Assembly (NCBI GenBank): GCA_028818155.1
Contig: JAPPOH010000001.1
Span: forward strand, 62,001 to 126,000
Reading direction: 5' to 3'
Length of the DNA: 64,000 bases
DNA from: Candidatus Woesearchaeota archaeon
GTDB taxonomy: Archaea > Nanobdellota > Nanobdellia > Woesearchaeales > UBA525
In this document: one piece after another, positions 29,235-39,366 of the stretch
How the letters are laid out: every line of letters starts with the position of its first letter
How positions within the stretch are numbered: the stretch's first letter is position 1
Made by a program: the position numbers and the translations under genes
Notes under the pieces: model-generated
Seen by the model: only the letters and a program-made list of their open reading frames with translations
Told to the model about the DNA's origin: nothing
The model's database searches: none

Positions 29235-29871
29235 CTGCACGGCCTTTCTTGATGAGAATTTGCGCTACTGAGTCTGGGAGCTCTGCGGACATGCCTTCCT
29301 CAAACGGACCGAAGATCTCGAGGTTCTTGCCGACGAACTTCGGCACTTGCGAGAGGAATTTGACGGTGATCTGCTGTTCGGAAGTGGGGTCTGGTGCTGC
29401 CTCTGGTGCCGCAGTTTCTTTGGATTCCTCCTCATGTTTTTCTTCAGGTTCCACTGCTTCAGGTGCTGCAGGCACGGGCGTCACGACCGGTTCTTCCTCG
29501 ACTGCAAAGAAGGTGAAGAGTTCAGTCCTCGTTCCTTGTAGGAGCGTTACAATCTTGTCGAATAACACTCGTTCCTCGGCTAGAAGTCCGTCTGTCGTGA
29601 TGACTGCGCTGTTCGTCCTCGTCTTGTGCATCGCCATCGTGATGATTTTTCGTTCTCGTCGATCATAGAGTTCTTTTAGGATTTTCTTGATGTTTTGGTA
29701 TTCGATCCTTGCGCGTTGCACGGTGAGTGCGTGTTGATCACCGGACATGGCTGCTTCTTTCTCTGCGAGGAATGCTTTCGCTTCCGTGTAGAATGCTGGC
29801 TCTAACTCTTGGAGTTCATCCCTGCTCTTCTCTCTTCTGAGCGTATCAAATAATTGTTCGTACGTGACCAT
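29221..29871 (-). CDS. Archaeal GINS replication complex subunit (Gins51-like)
   Basis: N-terminal helical A-domain; C-terminal VKFLSQVPKFVGKNLEIFGPFEEGMSAELPDSVAQILIKKGRAV B-domain. Confidence 0.75.
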   Translation of the reverse strand: MVTYEQLFDTLRREKSRDELQELEPAFYTEAKAFLAEKEAAMSGDQHALTVQRARIEYQNIKKILKELYDRRERKIITMAMHKTRTNSAVITTDGLLAEERVLFDKIVTLLQGTRTELFTFFAVEEEPVVTPVPAAPEAVEPEEKHEEESKETAAPEAAPDPTSEQQITVKFLSQVPKFVGKNLEIFGPFEEGMSAELPDSVAQILIKKGRAVSTS

Positions 29872-29915
29872 TGCCCCCTCTGTGAGAGTGAAGGGGTGGT
29901 ATAAAAAGTTTGAGT

Positions 29916-30617
29916 TTATCCTTTGTGATACTCGCTACTCGACAGAATGAGGTCTGCTCCGACAGCTTCTCGCAGAAATTTGTGCGCGCTCAGAAGGTCT
30001 GCTTGCAGGAGCTGTGCCATACCCTCGACCCTGAGAAAATACAAACGTTCTGCTATCTGTTGTCCCCGAACTATGTTTTCGCTAAGTGGCGGCAATTCAC
30101 CACGGTCGAATGCCATATATTTTGCTCTGAAACTTGCATCGTTCAAAAACAGTTCAGATGCGCCCTGGTGAAGGCCTCCGTAATGTTGAAAGAGCTCGTG
30201 AAGTTGCGCATGCGCGTCAAGTTTCTGTTCTGTTTCCAGGTCGTGTTCTCCTACTTTTTGTTGAAGAAGCTGTTCTTGCATGTCGTATAGACTCTGATTC
30301 GCAATATAGTGGTGCCAGTGTGCTGCAGCTCTGCCAACTTGATACCAACGTGGATCGATCTCGCTCTCAAAGCACGCACCCTCTGGGTTAAAACGCACAC
30401 CTTCTATATCATCACGTACTTCAATACGTTCATACGCTTTCTGTTTGCGTCCGTTCCTACGGTCCTTGGACTTCGCTTCAAAGGAGAATGGACCTAGGGC
30501 GAGCGATTCAATGCCGCTTTTTATTTTCCTCTGCACTTCTTTCTTCTGCGTTGCTCTTTCCCGGACGTCTTCAGTCGAGGGCTCATCTGGTGGGGCTCTG
30601 CTAAATATTGACATCAT
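29916..30617 (-). CDS. Hypothetical protein
   Basis: Long ORF, divergent promoter region with next gene. Confidence 0.5.
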   Translation of the reverse strand: MMSIFSRAPPDEPSTEDVRERATQKKEVQRKIKSGIESLALGPFSFEAKSKDRRNGRKQKAYERIEVRDDIEGVRFNPEGACFESEIDPRWYQVGRAAAHWHHYIANQSLYDMQEQLLQQKVGEHDLETEQKLDAHAQLHELFQHYGGLHQGASELFLNDASFRAKYMAFDRGELPPLSENIVRGQQIAERLYFLRVEGMAQLLQADLLSAHKFLREAVGADLILSSSEYHKG

Positions 30618-30707
30618 GTGGTAGAAGCTCTACAACCATTTATATACTTACTGTTAAGTGGTGAATATTAGGGAATATTTAAATACTACTTTTCGCTTCC
30701 CCGTCGA

Positions 30708-31889
30708 ATGGGGAAAAAACAAGTCAGCCCAGAGCGATATGTGCAAACGAGTGAACTGCGAAGTATAGAAAAACTCCATGCGATAGCTGCAAGTATCCCT
30801 GAAGACCAGCACCGTGGAGCAGTCAGCTTGCTACGTGATCTCCTCGAAACGTTCGGACCAGCAAGAAAAGAGTATAGAGAGCTGTTTTTTGAGGAAGCTC
30901 CCGAAGAAATGATCTCAGATTGGCTTTCCAATCCACAAGCAGTACGTACATATAGAACACTTCACGACCTTCAACTCTTGCCCACAGAAAATCTTGTTGC
31001 ATTCGTCCAAAACGGGCATCACAATCCGTTGAGCTTGCTCGAAGAAACAATTGAAGCTATTCGCGGTGGCGCATTTGACAGAACCAACGAGCTCCATGTA
31101 GAGCTTGAGTATTCTAGAGCAGTTTTTCCACGAACGTTTGGAAGAAGAAAATGGTTCGGCTCACTCAGAGAATTCTCTCAGCTTCCCATGGAGGATGAGA
31201 TATCATTCAGCCTTGACGAAACAGAGAAAGATTTCGCAAGGAAGCATGGCCAAGAAGCTGTCGCAACATACAGATTCATTGCAGAAAAAATTCAGAATTC
31301 ATCACGTACATCCCTCGTCATAGGCAACAGGAGACATGGTGCAAACTATGTTGTCAACCCGATACGACCATATTTGGAAGATATAGGATGTACTGTCGTA
31401 ACTGAGCGTATACCTTCAACTTGGGCATACCGCAGAGGGACTTTTTCTCTGACGCAACAAACAGTGAAAAAAATCAAGGAGACTGAACCTGATATTTTCG
31501 TCGTTGATGGAACAAAACGCTTCAAAATAGACGAAGGGGTGACGACAGCACGCTTTCCAGCAGCCATGAGCGGGTACATTGATGAGATAGCCACTGCATA
31601 TGACTACAATCTTGTATTCCAATCGATGGCTGTTCCAGGGAACGAAGAAGTAGTTGTTGGTGGTGGAACGTGGAGCCCTGAACACGTAGGGAGCCATCGT
31701 CCAACATTGTACATAGTCTGCCCAACGAACGAATCACAAGGGTTTTTCGATAACTACAATAAGGTGCCTCGCTTCGAGAATTGTTTTACCCAACATGGCT
31801 TCGCTCATAAGAGATTCCGCTGGGGAGATGATGTTATCGTTCCAGCAGTTCAAGACGTCATGAAAGCTGAGATTGCGAAGCACTTATAA
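30708..31889 (+). CDS. Hypothetical protein, possible nucleotide/phosphoribosyl-binding fold
   Basis: EPDIFVVDGTKR segment; TATTTAAATACT box about 33 nt upstream of ATG. Confidence 0.55.
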   Translation: MGKKQVSPERYVQTSELRSIEKLHAIAASIPEDQHRGAVSLLRDLLETFGPARKEYRELFFEEAPEEMISDWLSNPQAVRTYRTLHDLQLLPTENLVAFVQNGHHNPLSLLEETIEAIRGGAFDRTNELHVELEYSRAVFPRTFGRRKWFGSLREFSQLPMEDEISFSLDETEKDFARKHGQEAVATYRFIAEKIQNSSRTSLVIGNRRHGANYVVNPIRPYLEDIGCTVVTERIPSTWAYRRGTFSLTQQTVKKIKETEPDIFVVDGTKRFKIDEGVTTARFPAAMSGYIDEIATAYDYNLVFQSMAVPGNEEVVVGGGTWSPEHVGSHRPTLYIVCPTNESQGFFDNYNKVPRFENCFTQHGFAHKRFRWGDDVIVPAVQDVMKAEIAKHL

Positions 31890-31911
31890 CACTCTCAAGG
31901 ATCCACTCGTC

Positions 31912-33132
31912 ATGGAAGCAGTCATCAAATTCGAGGAAATCACGTTCCAAGACCACCCTGACACAGTCAGAGGACTCTTCCTCGGACGCTACTATTTCGA
32001 CCTGGATAAAACGCTTTTACAAGAGAAAATAGGGAAACCAGCAGTCAAAGCAGGAAAAATCCACTTCCCTGTAGATCAGAACCACGCAGAAAAGCGCTTC
32101 AATCCATTATTAGACAAAGCCTTCGACAACCTCTTCCATATCAACTACAACAAACCCACGATCTATATCCACGAAAACACAGGAATTCCACTCATAGGCA
32201 CGAACGAGTTCGGCATCGTCGACAGAGGCAGCAACATCATCGAGATAAAACCGTTAACGGGCTGCAACTTCCAATGCCCATACTGTTCAGTAGACGAGGG
32301 CAAGAACAACAAAACACACGACTACGTCGTTGAATGTGAGTATCTCATCCAAGAAGCGGCAAAGGTCGCCAAGATCAAAAAACACCCAGTAGAATTCCAC
32401 ATTGGCCCGCAAGGCGAGCCCATGCTCTACCCGAAATTCGTAGAATTAGTCAGAGGACTCAACAACATCCCAAACACGAAACACGTCACTGTGGTAACGA
32501 ACGGCTCACTCTTAACAGAGAAGCTCATCGACGAACTTGCGGCAGCAGGATTAACAAAAATCAACCTCTCACTCAATGCAGCATCCCAAGAGACAGCGGA
32601 CGCCATGTCCGGCAAGAAATACCCGTTAGAACATGTAAAAAAAATGATCCAGTACTGCCAAGGCAAGATCAACGTCATTTTAGCGCCAACCATCGTCCCA
32701 GGCTGGAACGACCACGAGATAGAACCACTCGTCCAACTAGGAAAAGGATTGAAATCAGAATTCCCAGTCATGGGACTGCAAAACTTCCTCCACTACAAAA
32801 AAGGCAGAAACGTCTCCCACGAGCGCTCCTTCGACGAATTCTTCGAGATGATCAAGCCACTAGAGAAGAAACACGGCATGAAGCTCACAGGATTTACCAA
32901 AGAAGACTATCAGATCTTTGACGACACAAAGCTTGAGAAACCCTTCAAGAAGAACGACATCGTGAAAGCAACAATAAAACTCCCTGCGAGATACCCCAAC
33001 GAAACGATCGCCGTCTACAACGACAGGTGCATCACCGTCGTCGGCAAAGGAGCAGAAAAGCTCCCCATGAACAAGACCGTCAAGCTCAAGATCATTCGAG
33101 ACAAGCACAACATCTTCAAGGGTGCGCTGTAG
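31912..33132 (+). CDS. Radical SAM protein with C-terminal TRAM-like domain
   Basis: TGCNFQCPYCSVDEG (CxxxCxxC); HIGPQGEPMLYPKFVELVRGL; C-terminal ITVVGKGAEKLPMNKTVKLKIIRDKHNIFKGAL. Confidence 0.85.
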   Translation: MEAVIKFEEITFQDHPDTVRGLFLGRYYFDLDKTLLQEKIGKPAVKAGKIHFPVDQNHAEKRFNPLLDKAFDNLFHINYNKPTIYIHENTGIPLIGTNEFGIVDRGSNIIEIKPLTGCNFQCPYCSVDEGKNNKTHDYVVECEYLIQEAAKVAKIKKHPVEFHIGPQGEPMLYPKFVELVRGLNNIPNTKHVTVVTNGSLLTEKLIDELAAAGLTKINLSLNAASQETADAMSGKKYPLEHVKKMIQYCQGKINVILAPTIVPGWNDHEIEPLVQLGKGLKSEFPVMGLQNFLHYKKGRNVSHERSFDEFFEMIKPLEKKHGMKLTGFTKEDYQIFDDTKLEKPFKKNDIVKATIKLPARYPNETIAVYNDRCITVVGKGAEKLPMNKTVKLKIIRDKHNIFKGAL

Positions 33133-33140
33133 GTGTTCAT

Positions 33141-33722
33141 ATGAATGAGATCGAGAGAATGGTGATTATAGCACACTCACTCCCTTCACGAGGTATTGCG
33201 AGTACTTTCACACAACATCGTGAAAAAAACGCAATCCTCAGTATTTGCTACGACACGCATAATCCATACTTACTCTATGATGGCCTCAGGGAGCAAGACC
33301 CTGCTGAGAGAACGAGCACAGACCCTCAACTCCTCGGACTAACGACAGGAGAACACAAGATGACTCCGGGACTATACGTATGGGATTCGCAAGCTCATCC
33401 CAGCCCCCATATAGACCTCTCATTCACTGCTACAGGTGGCTTGAGAACACGCAGATCAGAATCTGAACATCCACTCATCGATCACGTGATGACTTCTGCC
33501 GCAGCTGTCTATGGCGAGAGAACTATTGGCATCTTCCTCGGTGGGTTCAGCATTACTCCTCGTCAAGGACAGGAAGGTGCAAGAGCCGTTCGCGATGCTG
33601 GAGGCAAAGTATACATTACATGCAAGTACAAGGGAAACGACCTTGCTGACGAAGCAGCAAAGGTTTGCCAATCAGAGGACAGCCAGATTATCATGGCAAG
33701 ACTCATAAATCTCTTCTCCTGA
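33141..33722 (+). CDS. Protein resembling the CheB methylesterase fold, divergent
   Basis: MTPGLYVWDSQAHP...HPLIDHVMTSAAAVYGERTIGIFLGGFSITPRQGQEGARAVRDAGGKVYI. Confidence 0.45.
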   Translation: MNEIERMVIIAHSLPSRGIASTFTQHREKNAILSICYDTHNPYLLYDGLREQDPAERTSTDPQLLGLTTGEHKMTPGLYVWDSQAHPSPHIDLSFTATGGLRTRRSESEHPLIDHVMTSAAAVYGERTIGIFLGGFSITPRQGQEGARAVRDAGGKVYITCKYKGNDLADEAAKVCQSEDSQIIMARLINLFS

Positions 33723-33724
33723 GA

Positions 33725-34057
33725 CTAAGCCTTCCAATTCTCCCACGCCAACCACCCAGCAAGCGGCGCAAGGAACCAGCTCACCCACTGCGGGATCAAT
33801 ACTAAAAGCTCCGGCACGAAGAAAAATCTCAGAAGATGCACAAGCGCAGCAAGCACGAACAACACGGTCGTGAGTACATACGGTACATCAGCCTGCCAGT
33901 GCACGATATACAACGCAGCCAAGCACGGCAGCGCAACGAGAAAGAGCAAACTCCCAGCGTGCGGCAAGTACGAGGAGACATCAAGCGAAAAACTTCGAAA
34001 GAGGTGCAACAGACAGCCTGCAGCAAGACCAATCGCACCTATCAGGCGATACTTCAA
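33725..34057 (-). CDS. Small membrane protein
   Basis: Several hydrophobic helices; 4-nt overlap with upstream gene. Confidence 0.65.
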   Translation of the reverse strand: MKYRLIGAIGLAAGCLLHLFRSFSLDVSSYLPHAGSLLFLVALPCLAALYIVHWQADVPYVLTTVLFVLAALVHLLRFFFVPELLVLIPQWVSWFLAPLAGWLAWENWKA

Positions 34058-35844
34058 TCGAACAACCCCTTGAAAAAGTGCCAGATCGATCCAAAGAAGC
34101 CGCGTTCCTCCTCTTCCTCGGGAGCCTGCTCAACAACCTCTTCATCAGGCGCTGCTTCCACAACCTCCTCAACAGGCGCAGCGCCAGCAAGCTCCACAAC
34201 CGTCTCAAACGTCTCAGGGATACTCTCCCCTTTCGTCAGCACGCTCGTCGTGAGCGTAAAGCGATCCTCAGTATAATCAGGAGGAATGGCGATCTTATAC
34301 GTATACAATTCTTCAGACGCATCACGCTCTAATGAGGTGGACGCGAAGCTTAACCCAGCAACTTTCTTAATATCATCCGGAAACTTCTCGTGTGCATCGA
34401 CCGTGATGTACGTATCAAAGATATTCTTCGCAGTAATGGCAATCGTCACATTCTCGCCAGGGCTCGGCTGTATGGGCGTCACCGTCCTGGTTACCTCGAC
34501 AATGTTCTTGAACGGCTCCACGGTAATCGTCTTCTCTGTTTCAAAAGTAAAGCGGCTCCCACCCTTCGTCTTATAACTCCCCGACATTTCGATCGTGAAG
34601 GTCGTCTCCTCCGTCACCTGCGGCGTCAAAAAGGTCGTTTTCGCCTCGGTCTTGGTCTTGCTCGGGCTGATCGAATCATGGCTGAACGGCACCGTCTTGA
34701 ACAATGTGCCGCCACCTTCCAACTTTCCTTTAATGTCCTCGAACGAGAGCTCGTCGTTCACGTTCTCCAGGAGGGCAGACACCGTTAAGCTCGTCTCAGG
34801 AAAGTACGAATCACGAGATGGACTCACCGTGATACTCGGCGACAACTTGTCAGATTTCACCGTTAGCACATCATCGTACGTCTGCGTCGCCTCTATCCCT
34901 GCCATCACCGTCGTGACATCAGCATGAATCGTGAACTCACCCTCTCGCGTGCTCGCGAACGTTACCTCGTACGATTCCTTCAGATTCTCTTCAAGAATTG
35001 TCTCCACGACATACATGCCATCCCGCGCAATGAACTCCCCAGGATCCATGACACGCAACCCCTCGGGGAGTGTGAGCTCGACAGTCACTGTCAGATCCTG
35101 GCTCGCGTCATTCGTGACGTTAATCGTGTACGTCTCCTCTTCTTCAAGGTTCGACGTCGTAGGCGCTTCACGGATCACATCAACCGGCGTCTCAACATCG
35201 ATCGTGATACCGCCAACAGAGATGTTTTCTTCTTTCTCAGCAAACTCATACGTGAATGTAGGGGAAAGCTCATACTCGCCATATGTGTCCGGGCTCACCA
35301 CGTACGTGAACTTCAGCGTCTGATCTCTCGGCAGCAGCTTCTCAGTGAAGTACACTTGGCGCAGCCCCTTTCGAGGACCGGAACGGAGTGTGAGGCCAGC
35401 AGGAATGTCCTCTTCATACACTAAGTTGTAGATAGCGAAATCGCCGGTGTTCTTGATATCAACCGTTACCGTTGCCTTCTCATCAAGCCCCGGTTCTCTC
35501 TCGTCTATATCCCTACTAAGGGAGATCTCAGGCGCGTATGAGCGGATCTCGATATTATAGGCGAAGAGTTGCTCACCGGCCTCGTACTTGATATGCGAGT
35601 CATCGTCGGGGAAGCCAGAATCAATATAGCAATACTCAGCATTCCCACGCTCAGCACAATCATAGAGGCCGAGCACAAGCAATTGACCATCAATACCAAG
35701 CAGCACGCGATCAGGGTCATTCCCTTCAATGCTATAGAGAATGCCGTCGTACTCCCACGTATCTCCTTTGTACTGCCAAAACGTGCTTGATGTGTCTGCA
35801 TACGCAAGAGGGAGGAGAAGCAAGAAGACGAAGAGCCACCGCAT
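34054..35844 (-). CDS. Exported protein with multiple beta-sandwich (DUF11/CARDB-like) repeats and acidic C-terminus
   Basis: Signal MRWLFVFLLLLPLAYA; VTVDIKNTGDFAIYNLVYEEDIPAGL-type repeats; C-terminal EEVVEAAPDEEVVEQAPEEEEE. Confidence 0.75.
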   Translation of the reverse strand: MRWLFVFLLLLPLAYADTSSTFWQYKGDTWEYDGILYSIEGNDPDRVLLGIDGQLLVLGLYDCAERGNAEYCYIDSGFPDDDSHIKYEAGEQLFAYNIEIRSYAPEISLSRDIDEREPGLDEKATVTVDIKNTGDFAIYNLVYEEDIPAGLTLRSGPRKGLRQVYFTEKLLPRDQTLKFTYVVSPDTYGEYELSPTFTYEFAEKEENISVGGITIDVETPVDVIREAPTTSNLEEEETYTINVTNDASQDLTVTVELTLPEGLRVMDPGEFIARDGMYVVETILEENLKESYEVTFASTREGEFTIHADVTTVMAGIEATQTYDDVLTVKSDKLSPSITVSPSRDSYFPETSLTVSALLENVNDELSFEDIKGKLEGGGTLFKTVPFSHDSISPSKTKTEAKTTFLTPQVTEETTFTIEMSGSYKTKGGSRFTFETEKTITVEPFKNIVEVTRTVTPIQPSPGENVTIAITAKNIFDTYITVDAHEKFPDDIKKVAGLSFASTSLERDASEELYTYKIAIPPDYTEDRFTLTTSVLTKGESIPETFETVVELAGAAPVEEVVEAAPDEEVVEQAPEEEEERGFFGSIWHFFKGLFD

Positions 35845-35985
35845 CCTCTGAAAACGCGCTTTGATGTATATAAAGATTCGGAAAAAAGGGTTCGTGTGAA
35901 TTGCGGAGGGAAGCGATTTTCTCAATACTACTTAAAAGTGGTTATTTTAGAAAGGTTTATATATTCTGCTGAGGTTCTTGAACAT

Positions 35986-36303
35986 ATGTACTTAGCAAGA
36001 CAGTACGAATCAGCAGCAGCGCAAAAAACAGACGCCCGCCTGGTGCGGGGTGCTCTCGATGCACTAAAAGCTGACCACACAATCTATATTAATGTTACAC
36101 AAAGAGGCTTAGAGGCATTCTGTGAAAATCCAGATATACGTGATGCATTCACTCAGTTACCCAGTGTCACAAGGGAAGGAATAGATGTTGTGTGTGCAGA
36201 TAGAAGACACATAGTACTGGAACTTGACCCAAAGCATACAAAAGCGGCACGTACAATGACCTCCACGTTCGACTTCACTCAACTGGATGTCCGGCCTCGA
36301 TAA
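35986..36303 (+). CDS. Hypothetical protein
   Basis: ORF with GTTTATATAT box about 32 nt upstream. Confidence 0.5.
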   Translation: MYLARQYESAAAQKTDARLVRGALDALKADHTIYINVTQRGLEAFCENPDIRDAFTQLPSVTREGIDVVCADRRHIVLELDPKHTKAARTMTSTFDFTQLDVRPR

Positions 36304-36366
36304 TACCTGACTTCTCAACGTTTACATCCCAGAAACACATATGAAGATCCCAACATTCCCGCAACC

Positions 36367-36642
36367 ATGCGATACCTTCTTCCAGTGCTCCTCATGTGTG
36401 CATGCACGCCCGCACCGAGGATAGAGCACGCGGGATTCATCTATACGTGCTCATACCAAGAAGGAAGGGACATCCTCGGCGAAGCAGTACAACAAATCAC
36501 TGCAACGAACGTCGAACAGGAAGTTATTGCAACGAAGAGAAGGGAATGGAAGCTCGCCTATGAGGAAACCATGCTCGGAGTGGATGCACGTGCAATAATC
36601 AACAAGTGCGCACAAGAATTGAGAAGAGAACAACCATTTTAG
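36367..36642 (+). CDS. Small putative lipoprotein
   Basis: MRYLLPVLLMCAC-TPAPR, lipobox-like. Confidence 0.5.
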   Translation: MRYLLPVLLMCACTPAPRIEHAGFIYTCSYQEGRDILGEAVQQITATNVEQEVIATKRREWKLAYEETMLGVDARAIINKCAQELRREQPF

Positions 36643-36665
36643 AAAGAAAAAGAAAAAAAAGAAAA
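36641..36665 (-). terminator. T-rich terminator of S-layer gene
   Basis: T4CT8CT5CT3CT on minus strand, 9 nt after stop. Confidence 0.7.
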
Positions 36666-36674
36666 GAGTTGGTC

Positions 36675-39344
36675 TTACTCAGACCAAGCGCTTGTGTCAC
36701 CAGACTCGAAGCCATCTGCGAAGATTGGGTTCACAGTGATGTCATTCAAGCTCGGTGCAACAACTTCGACAACGTCGCCTTCAAGGTCGTAGTCACTGTA
36801 TGCAGCAAGTACACTACTTGCAGCACGCGTGTCTAGAGCGTTGTATCCTGCTACCAAGATGCTCACAGCGTCGCCGTGGTCCCAGAAGCGGATAACCGCC
36901 TTTCCTTCCTCGAAGCCTTCTGCACAGTTCTCAGGGTTACCGAGAAGCTCTGCGGAGAACGTGTTTGCACATGGACCACCAATACTGATGTGGTTGCCAC
37001 TGCCAACAGCGCCTGCTTCACTGTCAAGAATACCCAAGCCAACAGGGAGTAGGTTTACTCGCTGTGTGACTGCGCTTCCTGCAGTTGTTGTCTCAATAGT
37101 GCCAAGCGTCACGAAGAGTTGTGCAACTCGCTGCTGTCCTGGGATTTCCAGTGTCAGCTCGTTTGGCTCATCTGCATCGTTCGGAGAGAACTCCTTGATG
37201 AAGATACCCCAGTCGGTCATACCGTATTCCCAGTCGTCTAGGTCGTCGCTTGGTTCATCAAGCGTGAATGACCCTGAATCGCCAGGGAGGTCACCTGCAA
37301 GTGGCCCTCTGTAAGCAGTCTGGCTTACGGAAAGGTCAACTCGTGGGTTACTGGTGTCTGCATTGTCTTCGTTCACAGTAACGTTCAGCTCGCCGTTCCC
37401 ATCGTCAGATGAGTCGAAGTTCTTTGAAAGAACTCGTGCTTGCAAAGTTACCTTTTGGGTAAACGCACTGTCTGCATCGACGGTTGGGGTCTCAAGGGTG
37501 AGACCGTTTCCAACGACTGCTGCAAGTCCTGCACCGCTTGACGAACTCAAGTTTGCGGACGAGTTTAGCTCCACGTTGTGAGCAGGGTCGAACACGACAC
37601 CTCCCCATGCAGTGAAGGTAATGACGTCGTTTGCGAAGTCATCGTCAGCGTTCTGGTCGATAGCCAAATCTGGGTTGTCTGCCGTCCTGTTACTAACGTT
37701 TACTTCGTAGGTGTGACCACCGATAACTAAGCTACCTGTACCGTCTGTTTCGATAGGTACGTTCACTGTGCTACCGCTGCTCATATCCTCAAGCTCCAGC
37801 GTAAAGTCTGTGTCGTCGTAGTCTTCATAGCGAAGTACGTTCGTTACGGACTTGTCACTGTCGCTGCCGAGGAGTCCACCACGGTCATTGCTGACTGCGA
37901 AGTAGTCGTCGTCACCAACGTTGTGGTCTGCACCGTTTGCTGCTTCAACGAAGACAAACTCATCGTCATCGTCTCCGAACTTGAACACGCCATTCTCATT
38001 CGAAACGAATGGGAATCGGTATGTCTTGCCCTGGAGGTTGGTGAAGAGGATGTCATAGTCATCATCACCAACAGCCTTTATTTCAAATGGCTCGACAACA
38101 ACGTCCTCGAGACCTGCGAAGAACACGTCGAGGGAGTCAGAGATTAAGCTCTCTGGCCTGTCCATGAACTCACGGATACCGTGGCCTGGTGGGATGTATG
38201 CTGTGCTACTTCGGTCAGCGTCCATTTCGAGGCGGTACTTAATGTCCGTAATCTCGAACTTGTTCGTGCCGATGAAGCTACCGATGACATCCAAGTCACC
38301 ATCGTTGATGTTTTCGTTGTTAATCTCGATTGTACCGCCGAAGTTCTGCAGTGAGGTGTTTCCGTCGTTAATCTCGAGTTTGTCAGCACCGATGAAGAAG
38401 CTTACAACACCTTCACGGTCGTTTACGAGGATATCCCTGATACCTACTTGTAAACCATCGGAAAGCGTGTCTGTCTCTCCTTCCTCAAGAGCCTGCGTCA
38501 ACTCACCGTTAATAGCGAGCTTTGCTTCAGTTGTGCCTCCTGCGGAGTCTGGGTCGGATACGAATACAAGACATGTCTCGTAGTCTGTTCCGTCAATGCT
38601 GTACGTTCGACATTCACCCTCTCGTAGTGTGTCCGGGATGCTTCCGCCCATTAATAGGAGCGAAAAGTCTTCACCGTTTGCACCTACTTCTGCCGAGACA
38701 ATTGTGAAGTCTTGGCCGAGTATGTTCAGGGTTTTGTCCTCAAGGTCATCGAGCTCGTTGCTGCTTGTGTCACGGTCGGACTCAAGGCCCTCTGTACACT
38801 GCAACTCCCATTCCATAAATGGAAGGTCGGTCTCGACAACGAAGAACGTATCCATGTTGTCGTCATCGTTCTCAACGTAGTTGACGGACATGTTTTGCAA
38901 GTTGTTTCCATCCTTAAATCGCAAGTACTGGAAACAGTCCGTGCTTCCTTCACTTGTGACTACAGTCACGGTCTTCAAGCCTGGCAACTCGTACGAGCTG
39001 AGCGTGTCGATAACGTCACCGACATTCTCACGGAGTTCAAGTTGGTCAGAGCTCGTTCGCAGCTCAAAGCCTTCGCCTTCGAGCTCGACACGACCTGACG
39101 CGTCTGGAATTGGTTCTTCTGTCACGCTTGCTCCCTGTAGGCTGGATGCAACATCAATTGCACCAACTACGTCTGGGGTCAACGCGTTTTCTCCGACTAC
39201 GATGTGGCCGTCAAAGCCGTCGTCGCCGAAAAATTGGTTTGGGTAGTTCGCAAGATCTGCTGCTGCACCCAGTAGGGTTGCTCCAGCGAGAGCGCCGCTC
39301 GTAGCTACAGTTGCGGCCTTACGAATAATGTTTCGCACTTTCAT
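36675..39344 (-). CDS. S-layer protein
   Basis: MKVRNIIRKAATVATSGALAGATLLGAAA signal; 889-aa Asp-rich repetitive protein; strong SD; T-rich terminator. Confidence 0.8.
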   Translation of the reverse strand: MKVRNIIRKAATVATSGALAGATLLGAAADLANYPNQFFGDDGFDGHIVVGENALTPDVVGAIDVASSLQGASVTEEPIPDASGRVELEGEGFELRTSSDQLELRENVGDVIDTLSSYELPGLKTVTVVTSEGSTDCFQYLRFKDGNNLQNMSVNYVENDDDNMDTFFVVETDLPFMEWELQCTEGLESDRDTSSNELDDLEDKTLNILGQDFTIVSAEVGANGEDFSLLLMGGSIPDTLREGECRTYSIDGTDYETCLVFVSDPDSAGGTTEAKLAINGELTQALEEGETDTLSDGLQVGIRDILVNDREGVVSFFIGADKLEINDGNTSLQNFGGTIEINNENINDGDLDVIGSFIGTNKFEITDIKYRLEMDADRSSTAYIPPGHGIREFMDRPESLISDSLDVFFAGLEDVVVEPFEIKAVGDDDYDILFTNLQGKTYRFPFVSNENGVFKFGDDDDEFVFVEAANGADHNVGDDDYFAVSNDRGGLLGSDSDKSVTNVLRYEDYDDTDFTLELEDMSSGSTVNVPIETDGTGSLVIGGHTYEVNVSNRTADNPDLAIDQNADDDFANDVITFTAWGGVVFDPAHNVELNSSANLSSSSGAGLAAVVGNGLTLETPTVDADSAFTQKVTLQARVLSKNFDSSDDGNGELNVTVNEDNADTSNPRVDLSVSQTAYRGPLAGDLPGDSGSFTLDEPSDDLDDWEYGMTDWGIFIKEFSPNDADEPNELTLEIPGQQRVAQLFVTLGTIETTTAGSAVTQRVNLLPVGLGILDSEAGAVGSGNHISIGGPCANTFSAELLGNPENCAEGFEEGKAVIRFWDHGDAVSILVAGYNALDTRAASSVLAAYSDYDLEGDVVEVVAPSLNDITVNPIFADGFESGDTSAWSE

Positions 39345-39349
39345 GCACT

Positions 39350-39366
39350 AACACCTCCTTGGTGTT
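39350..39366 (-). promoter_or_regulatory. Hairpin containing the Shine-Dalgarno of the S-layer gene
   Basis: mRNA AACACC-AAGGA-GGTGTT perfect 6-bp stem; SD AAGGAGGTG lies in loop and 3' arm, 5 nt from ATG. Confidence 0.65.
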
